Part shown: positions 22,601-27,794 of the stretch, one piece after another | How the letters are laid out: the number at the start of each line of letters is the position of its first letter | Position numbering within the stretch: position 1 is the stretch's first letter | Assembly: GCA_034096865.1 (NCBI GenBank) | Contig: JAWQFJ010006121.1 | Coordinates: 90,001 to 135,000 of the forward strand | Source of the DNA: Theodoxus fluviatilis | Lineage: Eukaryota > Mollusca > Gastropoda > Cycloneritida > Neritidae | Direction: 5' to 3' | DNA length: 45,000 bases | Notes under the pieces: model-generated | The model's input: only the letters and a program-made list of their open reading frames with translations | Told to the model about the DNA's origin: nothing | The model's database searches: none | Made by a program: the position numbers and the translations under genes

Positions 22601-24018
22601 CAGCGTCTTGACAGCCCGCCCCCCCCTCCCCCCCCCCCCCCCCCCCCCCCCGCTTCACGCCAGCGGTTCAGCACTCAGCAACTTGACAGCCCCCACCCAC
22701 CCACCCACCCCCACCCCTGGTTCAGCATTCGCGCCTGCGCAAACATCGCCATTTTCCATCTTGTGTGTGTGTGCTACGCCTATTTCTTAAATGCTACTCC
22801 AAAAAGCTCTGGATGCTACTCTTTGGCAGGATGGTGGGTTGGCAGGTCTGCCTTACCCTCACTGTCTCCATTGTCTTGTCCTCCTTGCCACCCACCTTTT
22901 TTGTGTGTCCTGTGTGCCTGCCTTTTCCCTTACCCTCACTGTCTCCATTGTCATTCTTGTGTCTTGTGTGCCTGCCTTTCCCCTTATCCTTACTGTCTCC
23001 ATTGTCTTGCCCTCCTTGTCACCCACCATTCTTGTGTTGTACAACTGCAGAATGCTGGTCGTGAATACACTAACATCCGCTACACCGCTGCTGATGCCAG
23101 TCGTCCCAGACAGGTGCCAGCCACCATGGTGCAGACTCGACCTCTGGCAGCTCCTCGCAGACCTGCACCTCAGTGAGTGTTGCCTGAAGCTCAGTCATCC
23201 ACCTGGAGGTGCTTCCTTCTTTGATTTATCCTTCTCCACTTTGCGTATCTCATTCCTCATTATTTCTTTCTCTTGTCTTCTGCACCTCTCATTGTCATTC
23301 TTGTACTCATTCAGATTTCCTTCACTCTCTTCCTCTAATCTCCCTCCTGCTGCTTTTCTCATGACTCCCTTTCCTATTTCTTCCCCTGCTTGTCCTTGTT
23401 GATCACTTCCTGCTCCTCGTCTTTGGCTCACGCCGTTCCACCTGCTCCTTTCTTGTATTGGCCCATAAATACCTTCTTCTCAGTCCTCTTCCTTGGCCTC
23501 ATTTGCTCCTCATTCACCTCTGATCTCATTCTCTGATTTCCTCTACATCTGCCACCTTATCCTCCTCTCCATCATTCTCATCGTCCTCCTTGTTTTTCTT
23601 CTCGTCATCCTCTTCCTATTCCTCATCCTCTTAGTCCGTTCTGCTCCTGTTCCTCCTCCTCCTGTTCGTCCTCCTCCTGTTCCTCCTCCTCCTGTTTCTC
23701 CTCCTTCTGTTCCTCCTCCTCCTGTTCCTCCTCCTCCTGTTTCTCCTTCCTTCCTGCACTCCCCTCTCCCTGCCATCATTTTCTTTTCTCCATTTCCTCT
23801 GTCATTGCTGCCTCTGCTTCCTCCACTGCTACTGCCACATCTACCTGCATCTACCTCCATCTCTTCTTTTTCCCTCTTCCTCCCATTTCTACCTCTCTGT
23901 GTCCCTCCATCACCATCACCTTTCTTCTTTGCCTTCATCTTCTGTTTTTTCTTTGCACAGGGAGCCTGAAGAATCCAAACAGATCTACCAGAACCTGTCG
24001 GACATGAAAATCAAGTAA
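2066..24018 (+). CDS. PTPN11: SHP-2-type protein tyrosine phosphatase, 3' part (8 exons, C-terminal 313 residues)
   Basis: Non-receptor tyrosine phosphatase that removes phosphate from phosphotyrosine downstream of receptor tyrosine kinases. It acts in the cytosol and in SH2-recruited signalling complexes (family knowledge). Joining 2066-2145, 5387-5533, 7956-8117, 16936-17090, 20588-20655, 21155-21306, 23051-23172 and 23961-24018 gives one open frame with GT-AG introns and matching phases. It carries YIATQG, FWRMV, KYWPDE, the WPD loop TWPDYGVP, the catalytic [10 protein letters not shown] and the Q-loop [10 protein letters not shown]. The tail has EYTNI and IYQNL, matching SHP-2 tail tyrosines Y542 and Y580, and is unlike the SHP-1 tail. 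The two SH2 domains and the KNRY loop are not in the window, so the 5' part lies upstream. About 10 extra residues separate KYWPDE from the WPD loop compared with human SHP-2. Catalytic residues are intact. SHP-1 is the less likely alternative. Confidence 0.93.
2146..4260 (+). repeat. Donor-derived minisatellite, 50- and 61-bp units, roughly 37 copies
   Basis: Each unit joins a copy of the last ~38 bases of exon a (TGATAGGCTCAGACTATGTC, then AATGCAAACTACATCACA) to the intron start GTAAGTACAG. Longer units add GTATACATCCA. Most units therefore contain a near-consensus 5' splice site (ACA or CCA before GTAAGTA). The array begins exactly at the true donor. Differences between the array consensus and the exon (GAC/GAT, GTC/GTT, AAC/AAT) are synonymous third positions; a common GTCAGT variant changes Asn to Ser. 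Confidence 0.95.
4261..4640 (+). repeat. Diverged tail of the donor-derived array
   Basis: Degraded copies (for example tcagtgcaaactacatcaca followed by GTAAGAATAG) are arranged in a longer period of about 120 bp that includes GGGTACCAGGCTGAGACTTC. The divergence suggests an older edge of the array, while the centre is homogenised. Confidence 0.8.
4641..5386 (+). other. Rest of intron a-b
   Basis: Non-repetitive apart from a short direct repeat (catgaacacaKaggttgtat and gacttgctagtagc, near 5152-5216, about 33 bp apart). No exon-like segment was seen. The minus-strand frame at 4953-5219 arises from this repeat and is not supported. Confidence 0.6.
5387..5533 (+). CDS. PTPN11: SHP-2-like exon b (YIATQG / FWRMV segment)
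   Basis: 49 codons, phase 0 at both ends, acceptor TTGCCAG and donor AAG|GTGAGG. The peptide contains [20 protein letters not shown], then [14 protein letters not shown], nearly the human SHP-2 wording. An AG four bases downstream (5389-5390) could serve as an alternative acceptor but would break the frame, so 5387 is chosen. A large inverted-repeat element begins only about 20 bp after the donor. Confidence 0.95.
5753..6277. mobile_element. Nested MITE with ~24-bp inverted ends
   Basis: AAGCATTAGGGTCGAAAATC at 5757-5776 is matched by its reverse complement GATTTTCGACCCTAATGCTT at 6254-6273, with AT-rich extension on both sides. The ~470 bp between have no coding frame; the short minus frame at 5977-6162 is not convincing. 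No clear target duplication was identified. Confidence 0.75.
6278..7116. repeat. AGGTCA-rich dispersed repeat (nuclear-receptor half-sites)
   Basis: Starts TGACTCACATGCGAAGCAAA and ends near ACCATGTGAGTCGTATGGGC. It has a (GTCC)n stretch near 6329 and many AGGTCA half-sites. TCAAGGTCAAGGTCA (two half-sites with no spacer) occurs at 6462-6476, 6625-6639 and 6781-6795, and on the minus strand at 7029-7043. A near copy is at 6934-6947, a single TCAAGGTCA at 6950-6958, and further AGGTCAAGGTCA pairs near 7055 and 7072. I recall similar repeats in mollusc genomes but cannot check it here. The short frames within it are not genes. Confidence 0.8.
7549..7608. repeat. (GA)30 microsatellite
   Basis: Sixty bases of uninterrupted AG dinucleotide in the intron between exons b and c. 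Confidence 0.98.
7956..8117 (+). CDS. PTPN11: SHP-2-like exon c (KYWPDE segment)
   Basis: 54 codons, phase 0/0, acceptor CATGCCTGCAG, donor AAG|GTGAGT. It begins [16 protein letters not shown], matching human SKCVKYWPDE, and ends [11 protein letters not shown], corresponding to the strand before the WPD region. The middle is about 10 residues longer than in vertebrate SHP-2, in the [10 protein letters not shown] stretch. Such loops vary in length among PTPs. Confidence 0.93.
8237..10090 (-). mobile_element. 5'-truncated LINE (CR1/L2/Rex1-like), minus strand
   Basis: On the minus strand the reverse transcriptase reads [16 protein letters not shown] (motif A, near 9990), then [16 protein letters not shown] (motif B, near 9800), [15 protein letters not shown] and [14 protein letters not shown]. 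After a frameshift near 9490 the C-terminal domain follows, ending FNVL and TGA at 9079. The expected F/YADD catalytic motif between the DCR and KNDESAYR segments is missing, apparently through a short deletion. The 3' UTR (8237-9078) is CA-rich and ends AATAAAGTATCTTGAATCTT, a tail I associate with this LINE group. The 5' end stops near 10060-10090. It is dead and antisense in the intron between exons c and d. Confidence 0.88.
10091..11540. other. Intronic stretch without a gene
   Basis: Contains a C homopolymer (10431-10454) followed by a pyrimidine-rich run to about 10640, and an A-rich stretch with loose CCAAAAA/AGCAAAA repeats (11280-11500). No coding similarity was seen on either strand. 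Confidence 0.6.
11541..13576 (-). pseudogene. MULE transposase-like gene (FLYWCH - MULE - SWIM), two exons, disrupted
   Basis: Minus strand. Exon 1 runs 13576-13401 (ATG at 13576; donor GAG|GTATGT) and exon 2 runs 13147-11541 (acceptor TTTTTCTTGCAG), joining in phase 0. Order: an acidic start and [17 protein letters not shown]; a FLYWCH-like zinc finger ([10 protein letters not shown]...HDH); a MULE transposase core with [41 protein letters not shown] and [13 protein letters not shown]; a SWIM finger ([16 protein letters not shown]); and a basic RKRGRP tail. It is Mutator-superfamily-like. Lesions: a frameshift in exon 1 near 13460, TAG at 13085-13087 within the FLYWCH finger, a frameshift at the T7 run 12945-12951, a frameshift near 12720, and TGA at 11961-11963. 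It is antisense inside the SHP-2-like intron. Sequencing error could explain the homopolymer slip but not all five. Confidence 0.88.
13148..13400 (-). other. Intron of the MULE-like gene
   Basis: GTATGTTTTTGTTG ... TTTTTCTTGCAG read on the minus strand; 253 bp. It contains CAAA-type simple sequence and a short CA run on the + strand (13310-13395). Removal links KE to DGIEK in phase 0. Confidence 0.75.
13610..13804. repeat. Tandem duplication of ~109 bp upstream of the MULE-like gene
   Basis: GCGAAATCAGTGAGTTAAAA followed by CAATGACCATCACTCA occurs at about 13613 and again at about 13722, each followed by a TTGGTGAATRACAATCC segment. Both copies lie within 230 bp upstream of the pseudogene ATG, where its promoter would be. 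Confidence 0.85.
14021..14157. repeat. Tandem duplication of ~68 bp
   Basis: TTTTTCACATGTGTATCTGT then TACAGTCAGTACATTCTATA and CTAGTTCCTTCCAAGTG appear twice in a row with one-base differences, just before the 32-bp minisatellite. Confidence 0.9.
14205..16934 (+). repeat. 32-bp minisatellite, about 80 copies, ending at a splice acceptor
   Basis: Basic unit is CAGTCCATGCCATGTTCATT plus GTCTGTCTGTGT, with CTCT/GTGT variants and periodic 18-bp insertions (CGACCTCCCATGCACAGT). Each unit carries a pyrimidine-rich run ending in CAG, like a 3' splice site. The last unit (CATGCTCATTGTCTGTAG) is the true acceptor of exon d. Very long Cys/Ser/Val-rich frames (up to 721 codons at 14197-16362) result from the stop-poor repeat and are not proteins. 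Confidence 0.95.
16936..17090 (+). CDS. PTPN11: SHP-2-like exon d (WPD loop to catalytic Cys)
   Basis: 51 codons plus two bases. It contains [18 protein letters not shown] (the WPD loop with its general-acid Asp) and ends ...PIIVHC, the catalytic cysteine, followed by the first two bases of the P-loop Ser. The acceptor CATTGTCTGTAG at 16935 is the last unit of a 32-bp minisatellite. The donor CAG|GTGGGT at 17091 is the first base of a 15-bp minisatellite, so this essential exon sits between two tandem arrays. The exon frame reads TAG at the acceptor itself, so reading back into the array would terminate at once. Confidence 0.95.
17091..17765 (+). repeat. 15-bp G-rich minisatellite starting at the donor of exon d
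   Basis: About 45 units of GTGTTGGGAATGCTG and GAGTTGGGAAAGCTG, beginning with the donor itself (CAG|GTGGGTGTTGGG). Every unit carries a GGG triplet. Frames on both strands ([10 protein letters not shown] and [10 protein letters not shown] type) are repeat artefacts. Confidence 0.95.
17766..18685 (+). other. Intronic stretch, nothing recognised
   Basis: AT-rich single-copy-looking sequence with no coding similarity and no obvious inverted or tandem repeats. Confidence 0.5.
18686..19103 (-). mobile_element. LINE 3' fragment (ORF2 C-terminus), minus strand
   Basis: On the minus strand: [29 protein letters not shown], a one-base frameshift, then [34 protein letters not shown] and KSSVVPQQP. 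This is the C-terminal region of a non-LTR retrotransposon ORF2. The 3' end on the + strand shows four TTCAG repeats (from about 18685), a simple-repeat LINE tail. It is 5'-truncated near 19100. The same family recurs at 30788-31090. Confidence 0.85.
19104..20587 (+). other. Remainder of intron d-e, nothing recognised
   Basis: No convincing coding or repeat structure. It includes a short GAGTGAGCGAGCGAG stretch near 19730. The intron ends with a T/C-rich tract and TTCTTAG. Confidence 0.5.
20588..20655 (+). CDS. PTPN11: SHP-2-like exon e (rest of P-loop)
   Basis: A 68-base exon completing the PTP signature: with the split serine codon it reads [20 protein letters not shown], so the whole motif is [10 protein letters not shown] with the invariant Arg. 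Acceptor TTCTTAG, donor ATAG|GTAAGT, phase 2 in and phase 1 out. It fits its neighbours only in this frame. Confidence 0.95.
20851..20893. repeat. G homopolymer (~43 bp, interrupted by one C)
   Basis: Long G run with a single C in the 499-bp intron between exons e and f. Such runs form G-quadruplexes in vitro and are also prone to assembly error, so the length is uncertain. Confidence 0.9.
21155..21306 (+). CDS. PTPN11: SHP-2-like exon f (Q-loop)
   Basis: Begins with two bases completing a Gly codon, then [20 protein letters not shown] and [20 protein letters not shown]. It holds the QTEAQY Q-loop that positions the hydrolytic water in PTPs. Human SHP-2 reads CDIDVPKTIQMVRSQRSG. It ends QQRRMAEQ, the start of the helical, charged linker to the tail. 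Acceptor TTTCTTCAAG, donor CAG|GTAGAC. Confidence 0.95.
21399..21831 (+). repeat. 75-bp pyrimidine-rich minisatellite, left part
   Basis: Units of 75 bp built from CCCTCACTGTCTCCATTGTC, TTGTCCTCCTTGTCACCCTC and CTTTCTTGTGTCCTGTGTGC. About 5.5 units lie here before a hAT remnant interrupts one unit at CCTTAC; the array resumes at 22851. The 25-codon period explains the long frames on both strands. Confidence 0.95.
22126..22536 (+). pseudogene. hAT-like transposase N-terminal fragment with BED-type zinc finger
   Basis: 136 codons from ATG at 22126 (context AAAAATGG). A basic nuclear-localisation-like start ([20 protein letters not shown]) is followed by YPCMVRS, a zinc finger [20 protein letters not shown]...HVRTATHK (C-x2-C ... 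H-x5-H), KPLTAYF, and [20 protein letters not shown]. This segment order is typical of the N-terminus of a large invertebrate hAT-like transposase family. It then ends in TGA instead of continuing into the catalytic domain. AACTTTTGACC..TCACGTAGAA occurs both before (about 22014) and at the end (about 22527), suggesting deletion or rearrangement between short repeats. Confidence 0.8.
22617..22652. repeat. C homopolymer within the hAT remnant
   Basis: C-run with one T, flanked by two similar segments (GCTTCACGCCRGCRGTTCAG, then CRCTCAGCR..CTTGACAGCC) at about 22579 and 22651, so the interior contains an imperfect ~72-bp duplication. Confidence 0.85.
22851..23031 (+). repeat. 75-bp minisatellite, right part
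   Basis: Continuation of the array from 21399-21831 after the hAT insertion, with shortened units. It ends about 20 bp before the acceptor of exon g. Confidence 0.93.
23051..23172 (+). CDS. PTPN11: SHP-2-like exon g (tail, first docking tyrosine)
   Basis: 40 codons plus two bases, reading [19 protein letters not shown] and a Pro/Arg-rich stretch. EYTNIRY matches the human SHP-2 EYTNIKY around Y542. pYxN is a GRB2 SH2-docking motif (family knowledge). Acceptor ACAACTGCAG, donor CA|GTGAGT. Confidence 0.92.
23173..23960 (+). other. Intron g-last: pyrimidine-rich, with (TCC/TGTTCC)n
   Basis: Almost the whole 788-bp intron is C/T-rich on the + strand. 23641-23752 is a 12- to 24-bp periodic CCTCCTCCTGTT array. 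Frames on both strands through it are compositional. Confidence 0.85.
23961..24018 (+). CDS. PTPN11: SHP-2-like last exon (second docking tyrosine, stop)
   Basis: Acceptor TTCTTTGCACAG. The split Gln codon is followed by [18 protein letters not shown] and TAA at 24016. IYQNL is the counterpart of human VYENV (Y580). The two tail tyrosines are 44 residues apart, against 38 in human SHP-2. The tail then ends almost at once. Confidence 0.92.
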
Positions 24019-24548
24019 AGAGGACAGAAGACATGAGGAGTGACAGTGGCAGGTTTTGCTGCTCCAGGACAGATGTGCTGGTGCCAGTCTCAGTACTGTC
24101 CCAGTTTAGCCTCGCGTGGCTTCCCTCCCCACTCCCCCCACCCCTTCCGTCTTGGCTTACCCCTTTCATGATAAGCCCCATCCCTCCACCCCCACCCCTC
24201 TTTCTTTTCTTTGTTGTTGTTGCCTCCTCCTCTCCTTCATCAGCATCATTTCTCTCCCCCTCCCCCATCTAGTTTTGACTGGCATCTGAAAGATATGCCT
24301 GAAGGATATGCAGGGGAGGGAATCTACTTCCCTTTAGTTCCTGTAGTTCTACAGTGCTGTGACCAGAGGTCATCACCATGGTTATCTTCCACATCTACCT
24401 TCAAATGTATCCCTAGGGACAGAAGACATTCAGCTGGGGAAAAAATTGGAAAAGTGGAGAGATAGAAAAAAAGAAGAAACAATCCTGTCTGGCTGCCGAC
24501 GACTTAAGTCCTCTGCTGTCTTGTCATGTCTTTCCATTGCTGTTGCTA

Positions 24549-24549
<1 letters not shown>

Positions 24550-24609
<60 letters not shown>
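24550..24609. repeat. (ATT)n microsatellite
   Basis: About 20 TTA/ATT trinucleotides just before a candidate ATTAAA poly(A) signal. Confidence 0.97.
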
Positions 24610-24611
<2 letters not shown>

Positions 24612-24612
24612 A
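24607..24612 (+). terminator. Candidate poly(A) signal ATTAAA
   Basis: Common variant signal 589 bases after the stop codon, followed by GTGAATCAGTGATTGTTTTT at about 24638-24657 as a possible GU/U-rich downstream element. It arises at the edge of the ATT microsatellite, which lowers confidence. Confidence 0.4.
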
Positions 24613-25041
24613 GCTACAGGAACACTTTATATTTGTAGTGAATCAGTGATTGTTTTTCCTTGGCATAAAGTTAATTGAAATGTTTTATTTTAGTCCACTA
24701 ACATCACAGTATTGTGGCAGTACAAACTCAAGCTCTCTTATGTGTACATAAAGTAAATTGTCAGAGAATATGTTTACGTAAAATCCCAGTTGACTCTGTC
24801 AAATTGTATTGAATATTGTTTCTGTCTAGATTTTTTCCCCATTGTTTTAATCACTCTGATTAGGCATACATTTTGAAGTTTTGCTGATTTCTCTGGTCTT
24901 CATTCATTTAATGGATTTAGCTTTGACATAATTCTTTTGCTTTTTGATATGAAAACATTTGAAGATATGACAGATAATTTCCTCATTGCTGTAATGTTCC
25001 AGCAAAGGTGTTGCTGGAAGATCAAACCACCAAGATCTGAC

Positions 25042-25925
25042 TGTGTGCGTTGCATGTCATTCTGTGAAGTGAGGACTGGCACTGCACAGTGTGCGTTGCA
25101 TGTCATTCTGTGAAGCGAGGACTGGCACTGCACAGTGTGCGTTGCATGTCATTCTGTGAAGCGAGGACTGGCACTGCACAGTGTGCGTTGCATGTCATTC
25201 TGTGAAGCGAGGACTGGCACTGCACAGTGTGCGTTGCATGTCATTCTGTGAAGCGAGGACTGGCACTGCACAGTGTGCGTTGCATGTCATTCTGTGAGGC
25301 GAGGACTGGCACTGCACAGTGTGCGTTGCATGTCATTCTGTGAAGCGAGGACTGGCACTGCACAGTGTGCGTTGCATGTCATTCTGTGAAGCGAGGACTG
25401 GCACTGCACAGTGTGCGTTGCATGTCATTCTGTGAAGCGAGGACTGGCACTGCACAGTGTGCGTTGCATGTCATTCTGTGAAGCGAGGACTGGCACTGCA
25501 CAGTGTGCGTTGCATGTCATTCTGTGAAGCGAGGACTGGCACTGCACAGTGTGCGTTGCATGTCATTCTGTGAGGCGAGGACTGGCACTGCACAGTGTGC
25601 GTTGCATGTCATTCTGTGAAGCGAGGACTGGCACTGCACAGTGTGCGTTGCATGTCATTCTGTGAAGCGAGGACTGGCACTGCACAGTGTGCGTTGCATG
25701 TCATTCTGTGAAGCGAGGACTGGCACTGCACAGTGTGCGTTGCATGTCATTCTGTGAGGCGAGGACTCACACTGCACAGTGTGCGTTGCATGTCATTCTG
25801 TGAGGCGAGGACTGGCACTGCACAGTGTGCGTTGTTTGTCATTCTGTGAAGCCAGGACTGGCACTGCACAGTGTGCGTTGCATGTCATTCTGTGAGGCGA
25901 GGACTGGCACTGCACAGTGTGCGTG
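25042..25925. repeat. 46-bp minisatellite, about 19 copies
   Basis: Unit GTGTGCGTTGCATGTCATTC followed by TGTGAAGCGAGGACTGGCAC and TGCACA, highly uniform, with AAGCG/AGGCG variants. CACTG-CA-CAGTG spans each unit junction as a small inverted repeat. Minus-strand frames here are repeat artefacts. Confidence 0.95.
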
Positions 25926-26735
25926 CACTGCTGTGGTGCTTGGGAAGGGACGCCACCAAAGACCTGTGACCAGGCAGCTGACTTCTTGAGGATGGAAAAG
26001 TGACTTAGTCGGTCTCGAGATGTGGAGTTCATCAGCTCTGGACGAACACTCACTCCATGAACAATGACCACAGGTCAAAATGATCGTTACTAAGATTGCC
26101 AAAGGGTGAAGATTTTGTCATGCTCAGAGTTTCATGTTTGAATGTGAATATCAACATCTAAGGACATTTATGAATCAATGCATTATCAATCATTGACTGT
26201 AAAGTTTGCTGATTATTTTTTAAAGAGATTGTTGCAAACTTCAGTTCAGGAGAGTAACTGGGAGGGTTATCTAATGATGTTGATAACAGTTCCACCCTGT
26301 GGACAACTTTCCAAGCCAGAAAGTACTCAAGCATGAGGTGATGGCTCAGTAACAAGTGACAGACACTGTGTACATACAACACTGCTGTCCGTTGCAAACT
26401 TGTCTTTCTTAGAATTAGTTGAATATCCATCAGTGCAGTTGATTAGTGTGTACAGTTTTGGAGGACAATTGGAACAGATGGCTTAATGTGATTGTTTATC
26501 TTTGGTTAAAGTGTGATTGTTGTGTTGGTTCAACATGCAGTCTTGGATGTATATCATGCTATTGCTATTGTTATTGCTGTTGTTGTTATGCACAGGGGAT
26601 GTTGTTATCTCAACAAAATACGCATAGCCCAAGTGTCTAGTTTCGTTGGTCAGTTGGGATTATTGATGGGAGTCAACCATGATCTTTTTTGTGATGACAG
26701 TGCAGGTTTTTGGTTGTATAGTTGCGCTTTTGAAG

Positions 26736-26741
26736 AATAAA
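26736..26741 (+). terminator. Candidate poly(A) signal AATAAA
   Basis: Canonical hexamer 2.7 kb after the SHP-2-like stop codon, followed by a T/GT-rich segment near 26752-26760 and 26800-26815. Use is unproven. Confidence 0.35.
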
Positions 26742-26760
26742 TTGGCATGCTTTTCTTCAC

Positions 26761-27704
26761 TGTTGCCTGATAGACTTCCACCATTTCTGCCATGATGTTA
26801 TTTTGTTGTTTTGTAACAATTCATGACTTTTTGCTGTTCTATAAATTCCATAATACTGAGATGTGAACGGGAACATCTTTTCTTTCAAGAACTGTCTGAT
26901 GCAGAGAAACATATTCCAACAGCAAGGACGTTAGTATAATTCTTTGAAGGTGAAGTGAGAGAGCCACTATCATAATTTCTATTGCCACTATTGTAGAGAG
27001 AACATGGGCTTCTTTCTGTGGGTGTGTGTCTGTATTGCAGCCCTGAACTGAAGCCCTGTTCATAATGTTTCTTGCGTCTTTGAGTGTTTATGTTTCTTTG
27101 TTGTCCCTCCAGGATTTCTGGCTGCTTTCCTGGTTCCCTGTCACCTTTTTTGTTTACCTGATGAGAGTCCCTCTGGCTGTTTATTTGCACAGAGGAGGTA
27201 GAGAAGTCTTTTTTTAATTTTCCAAGCTCTGTGAAGTTACATGTGGATGTTTCTGGTGCCAGCACAACAGTAGATCAGAATCTTCCCTGTTGAAATCGCA
27301 CTTATAACTTCTGCTTTGCTGATCCCTGCTGAGGTTGCTTTTGTGGAAATTCTTGCTATGAGACGGAGTTGTGGATGGTTATTGCTTGATGGACAAAGGA
27401 TCTCTTTGTGAGGATTGAGGAAGCTAAGAGTAAAGGCTTTTTGTTGAACGAAAGCCCAAGTTTTGGCAACCAGTGCTGAAGACTACAATGGCAGAGAGGA
27501 GATTGTGGCAGTGTCACCATGGCTGGGCCTGCTGCTGCCAGGACTGGGCAGTAGTGGGACAGATGGACTGCAGATGTCTGGCTGGCTGTGAAAAGCAAGT
27601 TGACTGAATGGGAATTTGCAGAGGTGCTCCAATTTATTGAAAAGAAGGTAATTGCAAAGAATGACACAGACACTTTTGAATGATGATGCATATGTAGGTG
27701 ATTT

Positions 27705-27794
<90 letters not shown>

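Larger units (their letters stand above)
21832..22850 (+). mobile_element. hAT-like DNA transposon remnant (1,019 bp)
   Basis: Perfect 12-bp inverted ends: CAGACCTGCCAA at 21832-21843 and TTGGCAGGTCTG at 22839-22850. CCTTAC occurs on both sides (21826-21831, 22851-22856) as a target duplication; hAT duplications are usually 8 bp, so this one is short or slightly altered. Inside is the N-terminal piece of a hAT-like transposase (22126-22536), then C-rich low-complexity sequence. The catalytic and dimerisation regions are absent. GCTACG/GTAGC motifs repeat near both ends, as sub-terminal repeats often do. Confidence 0.85.
24019..26760 (+). other. Probable 3' UTR of the SHP-2-like gene
   Basis: Follows the TAA at 24016-24018. 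Two poly(A) signal candidates stand out: ATTAAA at 24607-24612, with GT/T-rich sequence about 25-50 bases downstream, and AATAAA at 26736-26741. If the first is used, the 46-bp minisatellite lies outside the mRNA; if the second, it is transcribed into the 3' UTR. The extent is inferred from sequence only. Confidence 0.5.

Noticed and set aside
2066..24018. Possibility that the phosphatase is a dead copy
   Set aside because: All eight exons are in phase, splice sites are canonical, and the WPD Asp, P-loop Cys/Arg and Q-loop Gln are intact.
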